The notes: generated by a model from the letters alone, not told the origin. Positions 33,833 to 42,560 are shown, counted from the stretch's first letter. The stretch: 64,000 nucleotides of DNA from Paramagnetospirillum marisnigri (GCF_001650715.1 NZ_LWQT01000010.1:62001-126000), one strand, 5' to 3'. Numbers and translations are program-made.

Positions 33833-35161
33833 ATGACGTCCGTCGATCGGGATCAAGTCGCCGATGTTCTTGCCGAGTTGACCGAGACATCGCCGCCTTG
33901 CGCGGCAATGTTGCGCGGCGCCGCGCCGATCATCGGTTCCATGCTGACCCATGTGGTCTCCAGCCTGAATGACTGGAATGGCGACGAGGAAGAACTGGCC
34001 AATTGGGTGGTGCATCACTTGCGTAATGCCCAATTCCAGGTGATCCAGGGCAAGGTGGCGAAGGGAGAGACTGTCGTCTTTTACTCGCCGCTGAAATCCT
34101 ATCGCCGTCATTTCGGCGATGTACCTGAATTTTTTCGCCAGGCCGGGGGCAAGGTCCTCAAATTATATGGCGTCGTCGGCGGTGATGCCTTCGAGCAAGG
34201 CGATAATGCCTTCTTCGCGGGACTGGGGCTCATGGGGCAATTGGAGGGCCTGGGGGCGGTCATCATCAATACTCTGTGCGCGGGTCTTCCCCCGGGGCCG
34301 ACCAAGGCGCTGATGCTTCACGACATCTTTGATTCCCCCATGGGCGATCCCCGGGACTTTCTCGATCTGGTGCGCCAGATCGACTATCTGCTGGTGCCAT
34401 CGGCCCCGGGCATGGAGTCCGCGCGGCGGGTGCTGGATCGTTTCGATGAGGTCGGTCTCGAGTTGGAGCGGCCCATCCGTCTGGTTGCCGCCGGATATCC
34501 TCGCCTGGACGAGAACCGGCGACTGTTCAGGGAGGTGGGCAGGGACGAGAAGGTGCTCGTCTATGCTCCGACCATGACCCTGGAAAGCTGGCAGGGCTAT
34601 GCCTCGGTGGCCCGGTGGGGGCGAGGGATCATCCAGGCATTGCGTGACGCCTTTCCCGATCACACCATTATTTTCCGCCCCCATCCCAATTCCTATGCCG
34701 ATCCCGCCGTGGCGGCCCTGATGGCCGAGGTGGCCGGGCTGGCAGGATGCGAAGTCGATGCCAACCCGTCCAACTATATGGCCACTTATGGCCGGGCTAG
34801 GCTGATGGTGACCGACATGTCCGGCACCGCCTTCACCTTCGCCTTCACCTCCAACCGCCCGGTGGTGTTCTTTTCCCCCGAGGACGCGCGCGCCCGCTCC
34901 GATAATCCGGATGTCGCCTATTTCGAGATGCGTGACCAGATCGGCTTGGTGGCGGAACGTCTGGAGGACCTGCCCGCCATGGTTTCCACCGCCTTGGATT
35001 CCGGTTTCGGCGGCCGCTCCGACGAACTTTGCCGTGCTTCGGTCTTCAATCTGGATTGCAGCGAGCAGAGAATCGCCGACCTGATTCCCTACATGATCCT
35101 GGGACAAGACATTCCCGGCGGCTTTGTCCTTGATCCCGCCACGGGGTGGCGAGCCACCTGA
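33833..35161 (+). CDS. CDP-glycerol:glycerophosphate glycerophosphotransferase-like protein
   Basis: A 442-residue soluble or peripheral protein from ATG 33833. The C-terminal half carries the features of the Glyphos_transf (TagB/TagF) family: KVLVYAPTMTLESW, HTIIFRPHPNSYADP and LMVTDMSGTAFTFAFTSNRPVVFF. Such enzymes add glycerol phosphate or a related polyol phosphate to a carbohydrate chain. The N-terminal half (KSYRRHFGDVPEFFRQAGGKVLKLYGV) also fits a GT-B fold. No CDP-glycerol synthase gene is visible in the window, so the donor could be another activated group. It opens the rightward glycan cluster. Confidence 0.7.
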   Translation: MTSVDRDQVADVLAELTETSPPCAAMLRGAAPIIGSMLTHVVSSLNDWNGDEEELANWVVHHLRNAQFQVIQGKVAKGETVVFYSPLKSYRRHFGDVPEFFRQAGGKVLKLYGVVGGDAFEQGDNAFFAGLGLMGQLEGLGAVIINTLCAGLPPGPTKALMLHDIFDSPMGDPRDFLDLVRQIDYLLVPSAPGMESARRVLDRFDEVGLELERPIRLVAAGYPRLDENRRLFREVGRDEKVLVYAPTMTLESWQGYASVARWGRGIIQALRDAFPDHTIIFRPHPNSYADPAVAALMAEVAGLAGCEVDANPSNYMATYGRARLMVTDMSGTAFTFAFTSNRPVVFFSPEDARARSDNPDVAYFEMRDQIGLVAERLEDLPAMVSTALDSGFGGRSDELCRASVFNLDCSEQRIADLIPYMILGQDIPGGFVLDPATGWRAT

Positions 35162-35246
35162 AGGCCGGCGCGGCCTGGGTGAGCTTGTGAGACGGTAGGG
35201 TATCTGCCATGCTTCCCTCGTCTCCACTCGTCTCGTATTGGAAGCA

Positions 35247-36326
35247 ATGGCTCCTCCTATTACGTTCGTGCCGCCGAAGCATCCCGACCTCGTCGCCTTG
35301 GAGGAATTGCTCCAGGAAAGTCGGATGCATAGCCGCTACGCCAATTTCGGGCCGGTCTCCAGGCGCCTTGGGGCGGAGCTCCATCGACGGCTTGGCCATG
35401 GGGATGGGCGAGATTGCGCCGCCTGCGCCAGTGGTACGGTGGCCTTGACCGCCGCGGCCGGGACGCTGGCGGTGACGGCGGGGCGTCCGCTGCGCTTGGT
35501 CGGCAGCGCCTTCGGCTTCTTCTCCTCGGCCATCGGATGTCTACACCAGGGACATCTGCTGGACTGCGGTCCCGACGGGTTGCTGGACCTAGCGGCGGTG
35601 GAAGCCATGGACCCCGACGACTGGGACTGTCTGGTCTATACCAACACCTTTGGCCTTTATCATGATTTCAGGGCGGTTTTCGCCTTGTGCGCCCGACTGG
35701 GCAAGTCGCTGATACTCGACAACGCGTCCGGGTTCGGCGTGATCTCGGCCGCGAACCTGCCCGCGGAGGCGGCGGAGGTGGAGTGGATCGAGACCTTCAG
35801 CTTTCACCACACCAAGCCCTTTGGCCTGGGGGAGGGCGGGGCGGCGCAGATGGCTGCCGGGCTTCGGCCGGTGTTTGACGCCATTCTCAATTTTGGAGTC
35901 GGGCTGCCGCAAGAGTTTCGCCGCTATTTCGGCAATGGCAAGATTTCCGATATCGCCGCCGCCGCGATTCTTGCCCGGGTCCAGTCGTCCGAGCAGTGGA
36001 GCGGCGCCTATGTGGAGCAGGCGGCCCGCGTAGTCGCCCTGGGCCGGTCGGTGGGATACGGCGTTCTGGTGGAGCCGGGGGCGCCAGGGCAGGTTCCCGC
36101 CCATGTGGGGCTGCTGGCGCCGGGAGCGCTTTCCGTCGCCGAACTGGCCAATCCCGTGGTCAATCTGGGGAAATATTACGTTCCGCTGGGTGGGCGGGAA
36201 TTTGTCAATTCCTGGCGCCTTTACGACCGGATGGTCAATGTCCCGACCCATCCGGGAATGGCCGAACCGAGCGACGGTGAGTTGCGCGCCTGCCTGGAAG
36301 CGGTGCTGGCCCGCAGTGGGACGTGA
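35247..36326 (+). CDS. DegT/DnrJ/EryC1-family PLP aminotransferase
   Basis: A 359-residue PLP enzyme of the sugar aminotransferase family. Key segments: YANFGPVSRRLGAELHRRLG at the N-terminus, a phosphate-binding CASGTVALTAA, LILDNASGFG with the cofactor Asp, and SFHHTKPFGLGEGG containing the Schiff-base Lys (about 190). DegT enzymes usually aminate keto-sugar nucleotides such as those leading to viosamine or bacillosamine derivatives. The start is uncertain (ATG 35247, or the TTG at 35238). WbqC follows after only 3 bp, suggesting a common transcript and related work on an amino sugar that may then be N-acylated. Confidence 0.82.
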   Translation: MAPPITFVPPKHPDLVALEELLQESRMHSRYANFGPVSRRLGAELHRRLGHGDGRDCAACASGTVALTAAAGTLAVTAGRPLRLVGSAFGFFSSAIGCLHQGHLLDCGPDGLLDLAAVEAMDPDDWDCLVYTNTFGLYHDFRAVFALCARLGKSLILDNASGFGVISAANLPAEAAEVEWIETFSFHHTKPFGLGEGGAAQMAAGLRPVFDAILNFGVGLPQEFRRYFGNGKISDIAAAAILARVQSSEQWSGAYVEQAARVVALGRSVGYGVLVEPGAPGQVPAHVGLLAPGALSVAELANPVVNLGKYYVPLGGREFVNSWRLYDRMVNVPTHPGMAEPSDGELRACLEAVLARSGT

Positions 36327-36329
36327 CCC

Positions 36330-36995
36330 ATGCGCATCGCCGTGATGCAGCCCTATTTCCTGCCCTATCTGGGATACTTTCGTCTGTTCGATGTGGACCT
36401 GTTCGTGGTCTATGACTGCGTCCAGTTTCCTCGTCGGGGCTGGGTTCACCGCAATCAGCTGCGTAGCGATGGCGGGTCGCTGTCCTGGCTGACCCTGCCG
36501 CTGGCCAAGTCGGCGCGCGAGGCATCCATCCAATCCCTGGCCTTTGCCGAGGGGGCGGAAACCGCCATGGCCGAGCGGGCGCGACCGTTTGGCGCCTTGC
36601 GCGCCCCCCGTACCGAAGCTTCCGCCCGGCTGGCCGAGGAGGTGATGCGGCCGACCGCGACGCCAGTGGATTACATTCTTGGCCTGTTGCTTCGGGCCGC
36701 GTCCGGTCTGGGGCTGTCTCCGGCCGTGCAGCGCTCAAGCTCCCTTGGCCTTGGCAACGAGTTGCGGGGCCAGGACCGTATCTTGGCAATCTGCAAGCAT
36801 TTTGGCGCCGACGACTACGTCAATGCCCCCGGTGGCCGGGCACTCTATGACGTGGAACGGTTCCGCGGCCAAGGTGTGCGGCTGCGTTTCCTTTCAGACT
36901 ACCGGGGTGATTTCGGGTCAATCCTGCAACGCCTCGATGATCACGAGCCGAGGGACTTGCGGCGGGAGTTGGCGGACAATCTCGTCTTGGAGTGA
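36330..36995 (+). CDS. wbqC: WbqC-like family protein
   Basis: A 221-residue protein that starts MRIAVMQPYFLPYLGYFRLF and continues FVVYDCVQFPRRGWVHRNQL, the signature of the WbqC family. These proteins occur in O-antigen and flagellin-glycan clusters, usually beside DegT aminotransferases, and are thought to act as N-acyl or N-glycyl transferases, though the chemistry is poorly defined. Here the gene follows the DegT gene after 3 bp and precedes an acyl carrier protein gene by 68 bp, which would fit an acyl transfer role. No signal or membrane segments are present. Confidence 0.88.
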   Translation: MRIAVMQPYFLPYLGYFRLFDVDLFVVYDCVQFPRRGWVHRNQLRSDGGSLSWLTLPLAKSAREASIQSLAFAEGAETAMAERARPFGALRAPRTEASARLAEEVMRPTATPVDYILGLLLRAASGLGLSPAVQRSSSLGLGNELRGQDRILAICKHFGADDYVNAPGGRALYDVERFRGQGVRLRFLSDYRGDFGSILQRLDDHEPRDLRRELADNLVLE

Positions 36996-37063
36996 AGGCG
37001 CTTGTGACGGCTCGGGTGTTATGGTGATGTCATGACACAGGCTTCTTGTGAGGAGAAAGAGGA

Positions 37064-37297
37064 TTGGATCCGCTTGTCGGCCTGATTTCCGAAATACTGA
37101 GAGTGCCGCCTGCCGCGGTGGTGGACGACATGGCCATGGTGGATGTGGAGACCTGGGATTCGCTGCGTCACCTGGAACTGGTGGTCGGGATCGAGCAGTT
37201 GTTCGGCATCGACCTCACCTCCGACGAGATCGTGACCATGGTCAGCATCGGGCGGATTCGCGCCGTGCTGGCGGTCCGGGGGGTATCGGGACCATGA
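37064..37297 (+). CDS. Free-standing acyl/peptidyl carrier protein
   Basis: A 77-residue acidic four-helix carrier protein with the phosphopantetheine site DSLRHLELV (Ser33). It begins with TTG at 37064; AGGAGAAAGAGGA sits directly upstream and no in-frame ATG precedes the first conserved residues. It is too divergent to be the housekeeping fatty-acid AcpP. Its stop overlaps the ATG of the SDR gene (ATGA at 37294-37297), so the two are translationally coupled. With the adenylation enzyme encoded downstream it forms a loading pair that would hold an activated amino or hydroxy acid for attachment to a sugar. Confidence 0.88.
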   Translation: MDPLVGLISEILRVPPAAVVDDMAMVDVETWDSLRHLELVVGIEQLFGIDLTSDEIVTMVSIGRIRAVLAVRGVSGP

Positions 37298-38028
37298 AGC
37301 TCGACGGGGCCAGGATGGTTGTCGCCGGGGGCGGTGGTTGCCTGGGAAGCGCCATCGTCGCGGCGCTGCTGGCCGCCGGTGCCCGTGTCGCCGTGCTGGA
37401 TCGGGTGGAAGGGGCGGCGGCCGGGGAAGCCCTTCGCCTGGTCTGCGATCTGGCCGAGCCATCATCCGTGGCGGCGGCGCTGGTCGAGGTCGAGACCGCG
37501 TTGGGCGGGCCGGTCCAGGGGCTGGTCAACGCCGCCGGACATATCCGCAGCATTCCCCTGGTCAATGTGTTCGGCGGCGCCGAGCGCAGCCATGCCCTGA
37601 GTGCATGGGACGACATCCTGCGCGCCAATCTCACCACCGCTTTCGTTACCACCGCCGCCGTGGCGGACCGCATGGTTGCCACCAGGACGCGTGGCGCGGT
37701 GGTGTCGCTGGGGTCCATCGCGGCGGGGGGTAATCCGGGGCAGGGTGCCTATGCCGCCGCCAAGGCGGGGCTGGCCGCCGCCTCCGCCGCCTGGGCCAGG
37801 GAGTTGGGAACGCTCGGACTGCGCTTCGTGGTCATCGAGCCGGGCTTCATCGACACGCCCTCGACCCGGGCCGCCCTGACCGAGGCCCAATTGGAGGAGT
37901 GGCGGCGCCGGGGACCGCTGCGGCGGTTGGGGACGCCGGAGGACGTGGCCGAGACGGTGCTGCACGCTCTCCGTTGCGATTACCTGACCGCACAGACCGT
38001 CCAGGTGGCGGGGGGATTGTCCGTCTGA
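37294..38028 (+). CDS. Short-chain dehydrogenase/reductase
   Basis: A 244-residue classical SDR. The nucleotide-binding motif is VAGGGGCLGSAI (10-21), with NAAG at 79-82 and the catalytic Ser141, Tyr153 and Lys157 (SLGSIAAGG...GQGAYAAAK). The C-terminal PEDVAETVLHAL and QVAGGLSV segments match FabG-like enzymes. The Asp at 36 (VLDRVEG) suggests NAD preference. It overlaps the carrier protein gene by 4 nt and precedes the adenylation gene by 17 bp, so it may reduce the carrier-bound acyl group or produce its precursor. Confidence 0.88.
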   Translation: MKLDGARMVVAGGGGCLGSAIVAALLAAGARVAVLDRVEGAAAGEALRLVCDLAEPSSVAAALVEVETALGGPVQGLVNAAGHIRSIPLVNVFGGAERSHALSAWDDILRANLTTAFVTTAAVADRMVATRTRGAVVSLGSIAAGGNPGQGAYAAAKAGLAAASAAWARELGTLGLRFVVIEPGFIDTPSTRAALTEAQLEEWRRRGPLRRLGTPEDVAETVLHALRCDYLTAQTVQVAGGLSV

Positions 38029-38045
38029 CCTGAGGGAGAAACCGC

Positions 38046-39605
38046 GTGGGGGAGGCGGGAGGATATCACTGGTCGTTGGGTCATGCCTTTCTGGCGGTGG
38101 CCCGTGCGCATACCAACGACACCGCCTTGGTCTTGGCCGATGGCGGCCAGGTCAGCTATGGCGCGTTGGCGGCGCGTGCCCTTCGCATTGCCGCGATCCT
38201 AGCCGAGGAGGGCGTGGCGCCGCGTGGCGTGGTGGCGCTGCGTAACGGAAAATCCCCCACCGGCTATGCCGCCATGCTGGCTTGCCTGATGCTGGGGGCG
38301 GCCTATGTCAATCTCGACGAGTTGAATCCTGTCCTGCGCCTGACCCGGATTCTGGAAACCTGCCGCCCGAGCCTGCTGGTGGCCGATGGCGAATCCGAGG
38401 CGGCGGTGACCGAGGCGGCGTCCGCCCTCGGCCTGCGGGTGCTGAACTTGGCCGCCCCGGAATTGGCGGGCCGCCTGGACCAGGCGCCCACGGCCGTTCC
38501 CGCCGCGCTGGATCAGGTCCACGGCGGCCTTCCCGCCTATATCATGTTCACCTCCGGCTCCACCGGCTTTCCCAAGGGCGCCGCCATATCCCATGCCGCC
38601 GTGCTGAATTTCGTCCAGTGGAGCCAGACCACTTTCGGCATCGGTCCCGGCGACATACTGACCAACCTCAACCCCCTGCATTTCGACAATTCGGTTTTCG
38701 ACGTCTATTCGGCCCTGTTCAACGGTGCCGCTCTCGCCCCGGTGGCCCGCGATCTATTGCGTGATCCCCGCGCCGCGGTCGAGACGGTGGAGCGGGCGGG
38801 CTGCACCGTCTGGTTCTCGGTGCCGTCGCTGCTGATCTATCTGGTGAGCCTGAAGGCGATCAGGCCGGGCTCGCTGGCCAGCCTGCGGACGGTGGTGTTC
38901 GGCGGCGAGGGCTATCCGGTGCCGGAACTGTCCCGGCTGCGGCGGCTGTTGGGTGATGGCCCCCGCTTGGTCAATGTCTATGGCCCCACCGAATGCACGT
39001 GTATCTGTTCCGCCCATGAGGTCGGCGCCGCCGATCTGGCTTCCGCTCGGGGCCTGCCGCCGCTGGGGCGCATCGCTCCCAATTTCGGGGCGCTGATCCT
39101 GGATGGTGACGGGCCGGTCACCGAGGGCGAGGTGGGGGAGCTGTGCCTGCTGGGGCCGCAAGTGGGGCTGGGCTATGTCAACGATCCCGAGCGAACCGCC
39201 GCCGCCTTCGTTCCCAACCCGCTGAACCCGGTCTGGCCCGAGACCATGTACCGCACCGGCGATCTGGTCCGGGTCGAGGGTGGAGCGCTCTATTTCGTCG
39301 GGCGCAAGGACAATCAGGTCAAGCACCAGGGCTATCGCATCGAGTTGGAGGAGATCGAGGCGGCGCTGGCGGCGCTGGATGCCGTGGAGCGGGCGGCGGT
39401 GGTCTATCGTCGGCAGTCCTCCACCCACGGGCATCTGGTGGCCTTCGTGGTCGGCGGCGGGCCCGATGGCGAGGCCGGGCTGCGGGCCGCGTTGCGTGCC
39501 CGGCTGCCCGACTACATGATTCCCAATCGCTTCGAAATCGTGGCCGAGCTGCCGCTCAACACCAACGGCAAGGTCGACCGGACCCGCTTGCGGGACGGGG
39601 ACTGA
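38046..39605 (+). CDS. AMP-forming adenylation enzyme (DltA/NRPS A-domain-like)
   Basis: A 519-residue stand-alone adenylation enzyme beginning at GTG 38046 with GAGGGAGA upstream. Adenylation core motifs are visible: A3 IMFTSGSTGFPKG (about 167-179), NPLHFDNSVFDVYSALFNGAAL, A5 VNVYGPTECTC, A7 YRTGDLVR, A8 GRKDNQVKHQGYRIELEEIE and A10 NTNGKVDR with the catalytic Lys. It resembles DltA and amino-acid-activating NRPS domains more than fatty acyl-CoA ligases. It would activate a small amino or carboxylic acid and load it on the carrier protein encoded at 37064. Substrate pocket residues would need modelling to name the acid. Confidence 0.88.
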   Translation: MGEAGGYHWSLGHAFLAVARAHTNDTALVLADGGQVSYGALAARALRIAAILAEEGVAPRGVVALRNGKSPTGYAAMLACLMLGAAYVNLDELNPVLRLTRILETCRPSLLVADGESEAAVTEAASALGLRVLNLAAPELAGRLDQAPTAVPAALDQVHGGLPAYIMFTSGSTGFPKGAAISHAAVLNFVQWSQTTFGIGPGDILTNLNPLHFDNSVFDVYSALFNGAALAPVARDLLRDPRAAVETVERAGCTVWFSVPSLLIYLVSLKAIRPGSLASLRTVVFGGEGYPVPELSRLRRLLGDGPRLVNVYGPTECTCICSAHEVGAADLASARGLPPLGRIAPNFGALILDGDGPVTEGEVGELCLLGPQVGLGYVNDPERTAAAFVPNPLNPVWPETMYRTGDLVRVEGGALYFVGRKDNQVKHQGYRIELEEIEAALAALDAVERAAVVYRRQSSTHGHLVAFVVGGGPDGEAGLRAALRARLPDYMIPNRFEIVAELPLNTNGKVDRTRLRDGD

Positions 39606-39621
39606 CACAGGGAGGATCGCC

Positions 39622-40290
39622 TTGGCATCCGTGGTTATCTTTGGAACCGGCAAGATCGCGCAGGTGGCCCATGCCTGCCTGTCGGACGAGCACGATGTGG
39701 TGGGGTTCACCGTGGACCGCGCCTATCTGGACCCGTCGCCGCCAACCCCGCTGCCGGTGGTGGCGTTCGACGACGTCGTCGAACGCTTTCCGCCCGCCGA
39801 GGTCCGGATGTTCGTCGCCATGGGCTACCATGATCTCAACGCCGTCAGGGCGGCACGCCTCGCCCAGGCCGCCGCCCTGGGCTATGGCTTCGTCAGTTGG
39901 GTTTCACCCCGGGCGTCCATCGGCAAGGGAGTGGAGATTGGGGCCAACTGCCTGGTGATGCCCCAAGCCTCGGTGCAGCCCTTCGCCCGCCTGGAGGACG
40001 GAGTGTTCGTCTGGGACAATGCCGTCATCGGCCATCATGCCCATATCGGTGCCCATTGCTGGATCACCGCCGGGGCGGTGGTGGCCAGTTCGGTGGGCTT
40101 GGGGGCGGAATGCTTTCTCGGCGCCAATGCCGTCATTGTCAACGAGGTGACGGTGGGGCGGCGCTGCCTGATCGGTGCGGGGGCCTTGGTTTCCGCCGCG
40201 GCGGCCGACAACGGAGTCTATGTCGCCCCGGGCACCGAGCGGCTTCGTCTGGATAGCGATCGCTTTCTTAAGATCAGCAAGATGCGCTGA
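39622..40290 (+). CDS. NeuD/PglD-type sugar O/N-acyltransferase
   Basis: A 222-residue protein that starts with TTG 39622 behind GGAGGATCGCC. The N-terminal Rossmann-like part (VVIFGTGKIAQVAHACL) is followed by a left-handed beta-helix of hexapeptide repeats (SIGKGVEIGANCLVMP, VIGHHAHIGAHCWITAGAVV, GLGAECFLGANAVIVNEVTVGRRCLIGAGALV) with a His typical of the active site (GHHAHIG). NeuD/PglD enzymes acetylate sialic acid or UDP-amino sugars. Here the acyl donor could be acetyl-CoA or the carrier-bound acid made by the three preceding genes. Confidence 0.87.
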   Translation: MASVVIFGTGKIAQVAHACLSDEHDVVGFTVDRAYLDPSPPTPLPVVAFDDVVERFPPAEVRMFVAMGYHDLNAVRAARLAQAAALGYGFVSWVSPRASIGKGVEIGANCLVMPQASVQPFARLEDGVFVWDNAVIGHHAHIGAHCWITAGAVVASSVGLGAECFLGANAVIVNEVTVGRRCLIGAGALVSAAAADNGVYVAPGTERLRLDSDRFLKISKMR

Positions 40291-40354
40291 TGCTGATTCT
40301 AACCATTCCTTAAAGGCTTGCCGTAATTCTGGAAGAAGCCAGAGAGAGGGGACC

Positions 40355-41428
40355 ATGGCCGCGCAGACCATCTTGTTTTTTCCCGCAGGCATGATGGAAG
40401 TCGCCGGTGAAGCGGTGGCCGCTCAACGCCGGGGCGAGCAGGTCATCGGGGCGTCATCCTTGGATCATGACCCGGATCGGGTCAAATTCCGCGACTGGGA
40501 GTGGCTGCCCTTCGTGTTTGCCCCAGAATTCGACGCCCAGTTCGCCGCGCTGGTTGCGCGGCGGCACGTTACCCGTGTCGTCAGCTTTCATGGCGCGGTC
40601 TGGGCGCATCTGGCCCGTTTGCTGCCGAGCCTGCCCAATCCGCCGGAGTTACATCCGCCACGCTCTCCCATATCGGCCCGAGAGGGTGGTCAGGGGCGCG
40701 TCTGGCGCGAGGATGCCGAGTATCTGGCCGAGGCGTGGCTAGGCCTCGCCGTGCCGTCTCTTCCGTCTGGACTTGAGTTTGATGGATTGGCCGATACCGC
40801 AGCCCGAATTCAAGGGGAGTCCAATGCGTTGAAGCTGGCAGCCCTGGTGGCGGTGGCCTCGGTGGCGCCCCTCGGCGACGTGGTGGAAATCGGTACGTTG
40901 TACGGCCGATCCGCCTTTGTCCTCGGATGGCTGGCTCGTCGCTATAGTCTGGGGCCGGTGCTGTGTGTCGATCCCTGGCGGGCCGAGGCCGCCCGGCAGG
41001 CCCCAGCCTTTCTAGCGGAGCTGTCCCAGGGCTGGGACATGGACCCTATTTTCGAAGGCTTTCGGCGGAATTTGAGCCCCTGCTTTCACGGCACCCTCAA
41101 TTACCAGCGCCAGACATCGAGGCAGGTCCGGGGCGATTATGGTCCAGGCTGGCAGGTGACGACGCCGGAATTTGGTGCCACCAGCTACACCGGCCGGATC
41201 TCCATTTTGCATATCGACGGCAATCATGATTTCGACTGCGTCCAATCCGATGTGGCAGACTGGCTTCCCCTAGTGAGTCCTGGCGGTTGGCTGGTGCTTG
41301 ACGACTATTTCTGGCCATTCGGCGATGGGCCTCGCCGGGTGGGGGATCGTCTCCTGGCCGAAGGTGGCTTCGATTTTGCGGCGGTGATCGCTAAGGCGCT
41401 GTTCCTGCGGCGATCGGCTTGTGAGTGA
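40355..41428 (+). CDS. Class I SAM-dependent methyltransferase with unknown N-terminal domain
   Basis: A 357-residue protein from ATG 40355 (GAGAGGGGACC upstream). The C-terminal half (about 155-350) is a Methyltransf_24-like fold: VVEIGTLYGRSAFVLGWLARR, VLCVDPWR, ISILHIDGNHDFDCVQSDVADWLPLVSPGGWLVLDDYFWPFGDG. The N-terminal 150 residues (ILFFPAGMMEVAGEAVAAQRRGEQVIGASSLDHDP) look like a nucleotide- or acyl-binding domain I do not recognise. The frame is open to 40175 but overlaps the NeuD gene. Likely role: methylation of a glycan or of its acyl group. Confidence 0.78.
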   Translation: MAAQTILFFPAGMMEVAGEAVAAQRRGEQVIGASSLDHDPDRVKFRDWEWLPFVFAPEFDAQFAALVARRHVTRVVSFHGAVWAHLARLLPSLPNPPELHPPRSPISAREGGQGRVWREDAEYLAEAWLGLAVPSLPSGLEFDGLADTAARIQGESNALKLAALVAVASVAPLGDVVEIGTLYGRSAFVLGWLARRYSLGPVLCVDPWRAEAARQAPAFLAELSQGWDMDPIFEGFRRNLSPCFHGTLNYQRQTSRQVRGDYGPGWQVTTPEFGATSYTGRISILHIDGNHDFDCVQSDVADWLPLVSPGGWLVLDDYFWPFGDGPRRVGDRLLAEGGFDFAAVIAKALFLRRSACE

Positions 41429-41497
41429 GGTGCAACCCCAGACCCATCAGGCCTGATCAGGCGCGGACATCCGGTGAACCGAGGAGGAATTTTCATC

Positions 41498-42295
41498 ATG
41501 TCTCGTAATCCGCTTGAGATATTCTCCGGTGCCGAGGTGATGGAGCAGTACCGTCTGCGCGAGGCCGCCTATTGGCAGGGAATCCAGGAGGTCGTTGCCG
41601 ATGCCGGGCTGGGGTTGAAGGATGTCCTTCAGAACGTTCCGGCGTTCTGGCGTCGGCGCGACGTGCCGCGTTTTCTCGCCAATTACGAGCTGTTCAAGAT
41701 GGTTGTCGATCTTCCAGGTTCGGTGGCCGAGGTGGGGGTGTTCCGCGGGGCCGGGCTGATGACCTGGACACATCTGCTGGAGACATTCATTCCTGGAGAC
41801 CGGCTGCGGCGAGTCTTCGGTTTTGATCACTTCCAGGGATATGACGGTTTTTCCGAGCAAGACGGTGACGCCCGGCAATGGCTGTCCGCTCACCAGGGCG
41901 GCGACTTGATGTCGGCTGACCGCCGTCTGGTGGACCGTCTGCTGGAAATTCATGATGCGGATAGTTTCTGTCCGGGGGTTCCGCGTGCCCTATTGATAGC
42001 CGGTGATGTCACCGAGACATTGCCGCGTTTCGTGGCCGAGGCCGATGGCGTGCGCTTTTGCCTGATTCATCTGGATGTGAATGTTCATCAGGCGGTGCGG
42101 GCGGCGCTTGATGCGCTGTATCCTCGCCTAGTTCCAGGGGGCATCGTCGCGCTGACCGCCTATGGCAGCCCTCCCTGGGAGGGGGAGGCGTCGGCGGTGG
42201 AGCAATATTTCGGAGATAATGGCCTGCCTATGCCGGCCATGGCGACCTTGCCGTTCTCTCCCATTCCCAGAGCCTATTTCAGAAAGCCGCTTTAG
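41498..42295 (+). CDS. TylF/MycF-family methyltransferase
   Basis: A 265-residue class I methyltransferase with GAGGAGGAA upstream of ATG 41498. The sequence VAEVGVFRGAGLMTWTHLLE, RVFGFDHFQGYDGF, RALLIAGDVTETLPRF, RFCLIHLDVNVHQAVRAALDALYPRLVPGGIVALTAYG matches TylF-type macrocin/sugar O-methyltransferases, including the metal-site Asp in HLDVNVH. Such enzymes methylate sugar hydroxyls. The stop codon TAG (42293-42295) coincides with the TA target of the MITE inserted immediately after it; the element starts with GG, so the stop is unchanged. Confidence 0.82.
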   Translation: MSRNPLEIFSGAEVMEQYRLREAAYWQGIQEVVADAGLGLKDVLQNVPAFWRRRDVPRFLANYELFKMVVDLPGSVAEVGVFRGAGLMTWTHLLETFIPGDRLRRVFGFDHFQGYDGFSEQDGDARQWLSAHQGGDLMSADRRLVDRLLEIHDADSFCPGVPRALLIAGDVTETLPRFVAEADGVRFCLIHLDVNVHQAVRAALDALYPRLVPGGIVALTAYGSPPWEGEASAVEQYFGDNGLPMPAMATLPFSPIPRAYFRKPL

Positions 42296-42560
42296 GTTCT
42301 GTCCCCATAAACCTCGCGAGAGGCGCTGCTGGAGAAAATGGCGGGATGGTAGGAGAAACGCGATGGGCATAGTGGGGCTATGGACGAGCGTTTCGACGCA
42401 CCAGTCCGCCATTTTCTCAGCAGCCCGAAGGGACGCGGGCCTTTTGGCGGCCGGGTTCGTTGCTCGTCGCTTGTGGACGGCCGGCCCACGGCGCGCCAAG
42501 CGCCTGCCCGGCCTCCAAAATTCCTCGCGTCGCATCCGTGACGTTTATGGGTACAGGACC
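42295..42560. mobile_element. 266-bp MITE-like element with 18-bp terminal inverted repeats
   Basis: The ends GGTTCTGTCCCCATAAAC and GTTTATGGGTACAGGACC are inverted copies with 16 of 18 matches, and the element is flanked by TA on both sides (42293-42294 and 42561-42562), consistent with a TA target duplication. An inner inverted repeat pairs 42326-42346 (GGAGAAAATGGCGG core) with 42405-42423. No transposase is encoded, so it is a non-autonomous element mobilised in trans, probably by an IS630- or IS5/IS427-type transposase. It separates two methyltransferase genes without disrupting either. Confidence 0.8.
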
